NCBI GenBank assembly: GCA_021791235.1
Contig: JAJYXA010000010.1
Location: 1 to 10,108, forward strand
DNA from: Pseudomonadota bacterium
GTDB taxonomy: Bacteria > Pseudomonadota > Gammaproteobacteria > Burkholderiales > Thiobacillaceae
DNA length: 10,108 nt
Direction of reading: 5' to 3'
Position numbers and translations under genes: made by a program. Below the pieces are notes generated by a model. The model had not been told where the DNA came from. It was given only the letters and a program-made list of their open reading frames with translations, and ran no database searches. Below are positions 7,674 to 10,108 of the stretch, one piece after another; the first letter of the stretch is position 1; each line of letters opens with the position of its first letter.

Positions 7674-8164
7674 GGCGCCGTTGAAGCCGGGCGATTTGCA
7701 AGGGCGCGCGACTGGGCCAGCAGCCGCGTCCAGTCATCGGGCGGACGACCGCTCTCCAGCATCTTCCGGAACACCCGGTAGGCATCATCGCTGCGCTCGT
7801 AGGCGCGCTTCGTGTCCTGGTCATTCACCCAGGCATAGACGATCACCTTGCTCGTGGCGTGATAGCGGAAAAAGAGCCGGTACTGCTGGAAGAACTTGGC
7901 CCGGAACCAGTGCTTATGCTCTTCGCCCAGCGCGTTGCCCTGTCGATATTCTGGCCGCGACGGGTCTTGCGGGATGACCTCGAAGGCGAGCTTGGCGATA
8001 GCCGCCAGGCGCTTGGCGGCGTTCTTCCTGCCGACGCCGCCGGGATCCTTCCGCCTGAGGACTGCCACCTGCGCGGTCAGCACCTCAAGCTGATCCAGGA
8101 ACAAGGGATGGGCGAAAATCGTCCAGCCATTGACGACCAGGGGCGCCGGCCCCACCCGCTTCAT
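7670..8164 (-). CDS. yhaV: YhaV-type toxin of a type II toxin-antitoxin system
   Basis: A 164-residue RelE-superfamily ribonuclease toxin of the YhaV family; the E. coli member is 154 residues and cleaves mRNA in a ribosome-associated manner. The diagnostic region runs from about 74 to 145 and includes RQGNALGEEHKHWFRAKF, the core strand YRLFFRYH (95-102), VIVYAWVNDQDTKRAY (107-122), DAYRVFRKML and GRPPDDW. The protein is full length, with a slightly longer tail than the E. coli one. Its ATG overlaps the prlF stop (ATGA at 8161-8164), and its own stop overlaps the hsdR start in the same way. Toxin and hsdR should therefore be made at linked rates from the prlF promoter. Activity is inferred from family. 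Confidence 0.92.
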   Translation of the reverse strand: MKRVGPAPLVVNGWTIFAHPLFLDQLEVLTAQVAVLRRKDPGGVGRKNAAKRLAAIAKLAFEVIPQDPSRPEYRQGNALGEEHKHWFRAKFFQQYRLFFRYHATSKVIVYAWVNDQDTKRAYERSDDAYRVFRKMLESGRPPDDWTRLLAQSRALANRPASTAP

Positions 8165-8490
8165 TCATCGTCAGCCGACAGCGGCGCGTCGAGATCCACT
8201 TCGACGCCGCCGACGAGCGAGCGGATGCGCCGCACCAAACCGGCATCGACCGCCTGAAGCCGTTGCGGATGCGCGGCGAGGTCGCGGGCCAGAAAGTCCA
8301 GGAACTGCCCGAGCACCGGATCCTCATCCTCGGCGGCGGCAGCGCGCGTGAGCACGACGTCGCCGTCGGAACGGATGGTGTAGTGAATCTTGTCGCGCTT
8401 GCCGAGCTTGAGCGCGCGCCGGACGGTCTCCGGCACCGTGGTCTGATAGCGATCGGTGAGCGTGGATTCGACTTTCAAGTTGGCAGCCAT
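8161..8490 (-). CDS. prlF: PrlF (SohA) type antitoxin, AbrB/SpoVT fold
   Basis: The 109-residue partner of YhaV; it binds and neutralises the toxin and, as a DNA-binding protein, represses its own operon. An AbrB-like swapped-hairpin domain spans about residues 7-50, with LTDRYQTTVPETVRRAL followed by HYTIRSDGDVVLT. The C-terminal part (about 55-109, DEDPVLGQFLDFLARDL then an acidic tail) is the toxin-binding half typical of PrlF. I chose ATG at 8490 over the in-frame TTG at 8505, because it gives the usual length of about 110 residues and starts just before the conserved LKVESTLT. A promoter with repeated half-sites lies about 30 bases upstream. Confidence 0.9.
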   Translation of the reverse strand: MAANLKVESTLTDRYQTTVPETVRRALKLGKRDKIHYTIRSDGDVVLTRAAAAEDEDPVLGQFLDFLARDLAAHPQRLQAVDAGLVRRIRSLVGGVEVDLDAPLSADDE

Positions 8491-8519
8491 GGCACGGTCC
8501 GGCAAATGGATATTTTCAG

Positions 8520-8552
8520 ATGGTAATGCAAGTGCATTGCCGCGTCAATGCA
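8520..8552 (-). promoter_or_regulatory. promoter and likely autoregulatory operator of prlF-yhaV-hsdR
   Basis: On the minus strand, TTGACG (8543-8548) and TACCAT (8520-8525) are 17 bases apart, a good sigma-70 arrangement. The spacer and flanks hold three copies of one half-site: AATGCA at 8525-8530, its complement TGCATT at 8533-8538, and AATGCA at 8547-8552. The outer pair extends to a 7-bp perfect inverted repeat (TGCATTG 8533-8539, CAATGCA 8546-8552). Binding here would block RNA polymerase. The position suits PrlF-YhaV autorepression; the binding protein is inferred. The rest of the 8491-8606 gap shows no other gene. Confidence 0.65.
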
Positions 8553-8606
8553 AGGCTTTGCGGTCCCTCTGCCGCGCCGGTCCGGGCTTCGGCTTCAATC
8601 ACCTGC

Positions 8607-8930
8607 TCAGGCGAAACCGAGGAAAACCGCCAGCGCCCGATTCACCGCCAGCATCGTCTCATCGTCCAGGCGACCGATCACCGTGCCGATCCTTTCGCGC
8701 GCGATCGATTGCGGCTTATCCACCATCACCTGCGAAGGCTTGTTCAGTCCGTTCAACTCGTCGGGATTCACTGCGATGCGGAACAGCGGCGCAGCGCGCA
8801 ATTCGCCGGTCACGGGCAGGATCGTCACGGAAGGATGCTCGTCGAACAGATCGGACTGGATCACCAGTGCCGGTCGCGGCTTGCCGAGATCGCCTTGCAA
8901 GGCCACCGACACCAGATCGCCGCGCTTCAT
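8607..8930 (-). CDS. mazF: MazF/PemK family endoribonuclease toxin
   Basis: A 107-residue toxin of the MazF/PemK superfamily, which cleaves RNA at short sequences when its antitoxin is lost. The N-terminal signature is clear: MKRGDLVSVALQGDLGKPRP leading into ALVIQSDLF (residues 1-29), with the basic turn KPRP (17-20). VTILPVTGEL (35-44) holds the usual catalytic-type Thr. The C-terminal strand and helix VMVDKPQSIARERIG (68-82) then LDDETMLAVNRALAVFLG (88-105) complete the fold. I start at ATG 8930, which overlaps the antitoxin stop as ATGA; the longer in-frame start at 8966 would add twelve unrelated residues inside the antitoxin gene. Target sequence is unknown. Confidence 0.92.
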   Translation of the reverse strand: MKRGDLVSVALQGDLGKPRPALVIQSDLFDEHPSVTILPVTGELRAAPLFRIAVNPDELNGLNKPSQVMVDKPQSIARERIGTVIGRLDDETMLAVNRALAVFLGFA

Positions 8931-9139
8931 TGCCAGCCTTCGCGGTCGGCGGCACCCTCCAGCCACTCGGCAGTTTCCCGCTCATGCGCATCGCCTTGCA
9001 ACAACTTCGACTGGCGGCGGCACTCCTCCGCGAAACCCGCGCGCCGCGTATCCGGCACCCAAATCTGCACCGGACGCAAGCCGGATTCCCTCAATGCCGC
9101 GCGATGCTTCTGCACCCGCGCCGAGGTACTCGCTCTCAT
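8927..9139 (-). CDS. MazE-like antitoxin (DUF3018 type)
   Basis: A 70-residue protein that matches the short antitoxins placed directly before MazF toxins and annotated as MazE family or DUF3018. The characteristic block is VQKHRAALRESGLRPVQIWV followed by PDTRRAGFAEECRRQS (residues 9-44). The acidic C-terminus (ERETAEWLEGAADREGW, 53-69) is the likely toxin-binding tail. The N-terminal half is basic and presumably contacts DNA. A strong Shine-Dalgarno site AGGGGAG (9146-9152) sits six bases before the ATG and fixes the start. The stop overlaps the toxin ATG by four bases, giving the usual antitoxin-first coupling. Confidence 0.88.
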   Translation of the reverse strand: MRASTSARVQKHRAALRESGLRPVQIWVPDTRRAGFAEECRRQSKLLQGDAHERETAEWLEGAADREGWQ

Positions 9140-9159
9140 CGCCGACTCCCCTATTCATC

Positions 9160-9176
9160 GTTACATGTAACATGTT
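9160..9176. promoter_or_regulatory. palindromic operator of the mazE-like/mazF pair
   Basis: GTTACATGTAAC (9160-9171) is a perfect 12-bp palindrome, and AACATGTT (9169-9176) is a second perfect palindrome overlapping it, so the ACATGT core appears in staggered copies. The element lies 20 bases before the antitoxin start and overlaps the candidate -10 box. It is markedly AT-richer than the surroundings. Autorepression by the antitoxin-toxin complex is the natural reading; the binding protein is inferred. Confidence 0.65.
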
Positions 9177-9200
9177 AAACGACCCTGAGGTCAGGTGCAA
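9172..9200 (-). promoter_or_regulatory. candidate promoter of the mazE-like/mazF pair
   Basis: Minus-strand TTGCAC (9195-9200) and TAACAT (9172-9177) are separated by 17 bases. The -10 box matches four of six consensus positions and the -35 box only three, so a weak or activated promoter is expected. The -10 box lies inside the palindromic operator. A smaller inverted repeat, CCTGA-GG-TCAGG (9184-9195), occupies the spacer. Confidence 0.45.
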
Positions 9201-9208
9201 CAGGCTCT

Positions 9209-9319
9209 TCACAACTGACCGCTGAAGGCCTGGTGCAGCAGCGACCGCTTCAGCTCGTCCAGCGCTTCGAGTCTTTGACGGTAGAGGGATTCGAGATGGC
9301 GGGTTTCAGCTTGGATCAT
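9209..9319 (-). pseudogene. hsdS: C-terminal remnant of type I restriction specificity subunit (hsdS)
   Basis: A 36-codon reading frame encodes ETRHLESLYRQRLEALDELK (residues 5-24) followed by RSLLHQAFSGQL at the end. This is the highly conserved extreme C-terminus of HsdS subunits: the last coiled-coil turn and the terminal LLHQAFSG-L. The two target-recognition domains and the first conserved region, some 350-400 residues, are missing. Its ATG overlaps the RhuM-Fic stop (ATGA, 9316-9319), so it could still be translated as a small peptide. The simplest reading is an internal deletion that joined the start region to the tail of hsdS. A relic of a larger rearrangement is also possible. The remnant is in the same orientation as hsdR. 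Confidence 0.8.
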
Positions 9320-10108
9320 GTCGGCGGCACCAGCATGTTCATCACCAGACGGATCATCGTTTCCTTGTGCGCCGGATCGGACTCCGCCACCAACAGGGCC
9401 AGTGCCGCCAGACCAATGTCGTTGATCACCGGGTTTCCTGCAGCGTCCAACAGGCGGCCGTTGCGATTCAAGAAATCCACGAACAGGAAGGCGCCGCTGC
9501 GCTTGTTGCCATCGGAAAAAGGATGGTTCTTGATGACGAAGTAAAGCAAATGTGCCGCTTTCGCCTCCACGCTGGGATAGGCCGGCTCGCCGAACACCGT
9601 CTGATCCAGATTGCCCAGCAGCGCGTCGAAGGCATCGCCGCGCTCCCGTGCGAAGAGATCGGTCGCTTCGCCACGCGCGATCAGGTCCGACTTGAGCCGC
9701 GCCAGCGCCTGACGGGCATCGTCCAGGGTCGGAAGTATGCCCCCGCGCTGTTCCGGCGGCTCGGTCAATAAGCCTTCGTCGTAGCGTTGCAGCAGCAGGA
9801 AGGTCTGGGCATAGCGGGTGACGATATCCACCAGCCCGCGCCCGGTGTCGGTCAGCAGTTCCGGGCTTTGCGCGGCCTTCTTCACCAGTTGCAGCGCCGC
9901 TTCCAGCTCTCGGGCGTTGGCCTCCAGCCGCTGGCGGTTGAGGGTGTAGCCCTGGGTCAGATGCTCGCGCAAAATGCGGGTCGCCCATTGACGAAAACGG
10001 GTACCCTGGATGGATTTGACGCGGTAGCCTACGGAGATGACGACGTCGAGGTTGTAAAACTTGACGGGTTTGTCCGAACCGGCAATGTGCAAATTTTGCA
10101 CATTGCTA
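9316..10108 (-). CDS. RhuM-Fic (death-on-curing) fusion protein, 5' end cut by the window edge
   Basis: The frame is open to the right edge, and the GTG at 10101 is not the likely start: family members have about 80-100 more residues ahead of it, carrying a DNA-binding-like region. Counting from that GTG, the RhuM signature KFYNLDVVISVGYRVKS occupies 14-30, then RFRQWATRILREHLTQGYTL (35-54). A helical linker of about 80 residues precedes the Fic/Doc domain, whose motif HPFSDGNKR (193-201) matches the active HxFx(D/E)GNxxR. The Fic domain should transfer AMP or a similar group to a target protein. Such genes often sit within type I restriction loci between hsdM and hsdS, and here the hsdS tail follows by ATGA overlap. 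Function in defence or toxicity is inferred. Confidence 0.9.
   Translation of the reverse strand, partial: SNVQNLHIAGSDKPVKFYNLDVVISVGYRVKSIQGTRFRQWATRILREHLTQGYTLNRQRLEANARELEAALQLVKKAAQSPELLTDTGRGLVDIVTRYAQTFLLLQRYDEGLLTEPPEQRGGILPTLDDARQALARLKSDLIARGEATDLFARERGDAFDALLGNLDQTVFGEPAYPSVEAKAAHLLYFVIKNHPFSDGNKRSGAFLFVDFLNRNGRLLDAAGNPVINDIGLAALALLVAESDPAHKETMIRLVMNMLVPPT
10082..10106. repeat. 12-bp perfect inverted repeat at the right edge
   Basis: GCAATGTGCAAA (10082-10093) and TTTGCACATTGC (10095-10106) are exact reverse complements around a single base. It is AT-rich for this window and lies within the RhuM-Fic coding frame. It ends two bases before the window edge, so it may be a genuine palindrome in the gene or an artefact of a contig end. 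Confidence 0.75.

Noticed and set aside
4125..7781. 1218-codon plus-strand open frame antisense to hsdR, the VIT gene and part of the HD-GYP gene
   Set aside because: The genes on the opposite strand have clear catalytic motifs throughout. This frame has low-complexity composition and no recognisable motif, so its length reflects GC-rich third-codon positions.
8931..8966. Longer N-terminus for the MazF-like toxin
   Set aside because: The added residues are unrelated to the family and lie inside the antitoxin gene; the ATGA-overlapping start at 8930 fits the fold and the usual coupling.
9320..9988. Upstream part of a 259-codon minus-strand frame that ends with the hsdS-like tail
   Set aside because: Only the last 36 codons resemble HsdS. 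The upstream part is a shadow frame of the RhuM-Fic gene, so a full hsdS cannot be claimed.
1..10108. CRISPR array, tRNA, rRNA, transposase or integrase
   Set aside because: I saw no regularly spaced direct repeats, no tRNA-like or rRNA-like stretch, and no recombinase or insertion-sequence gene on either strand.

Overview
The window is about 10.1 kb of GC-rich DNA, densely coded, with 1-4 base gene overlaps. The protein families (a YhaV/PrlF pair, a dCache-type diguanylate cyclase, an HD-GYP protein, a VIT-family carrier) and the base composition suggest a high-GC proteobacterium, most likely a betaproteobacterium. That placement is an inference. Both ends cut through a gene, so this looks like a short draft or metagenomic contig or a piece of one.

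Left part (1-3857). A plus-strand gene for a membrane-anchored, stand-alone glutamate-synthase-like FMN protein runs in from the left edge and converges on a minus-strand pair: a GNAT acetyltransferase followed 19 bases later by a membrane diguanylate cyclase. The stop codons of the convergent genes overlap. A 164-base gap upstream of the acetyltransferase carries a good -10 box.

Middle (3858-5309). Still on the minus strand are an HD-GYP phosphohydrolase with an N-terminal Cys4 element and a VIT/CCC1-type metal carrier, three bases apart. The VIT gene follows hsdR, and its Shine-Dalgarno sequence overlaps the hsdR stop codon. One cistron chain therefore links a defence gene to a transporter and a c-di-GMP-type hydrolase.

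Right part (5319-10108). This is a defence/stress island, all on the minus strand. From upstream to downstream it holds: a RhuM-Fic fusion gene cut by the right edge; a 36-codon remnant of the C-terminus of a type I specificity subunit (hsdS) joined to it by an ATGA overlap; a MazE-like/MazF-like toxin-antitoxin pair with its own promoter and palindromic operator; a prlF-yhaV toxin-antitoxin pair with its own promoter and triple half-site operator; and an intact hsdR whose start overlaps the yhaV stop.

The most notable points are that hsdR is translationally coupled to a toxin gene as the third cistron of a prlF-yhaV-hsdR array, and that hsdS appears to have been reduced to its tail. No complete hsdS and no hsdM is present in the window; hsdM could lie beyond the right edge. 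I do not see a wholly unknown system. The toxin-antitoxin-linked hsdR with an eroded hsdS, next to a RhuM-Fic gene, is the best candidate for something unusual.
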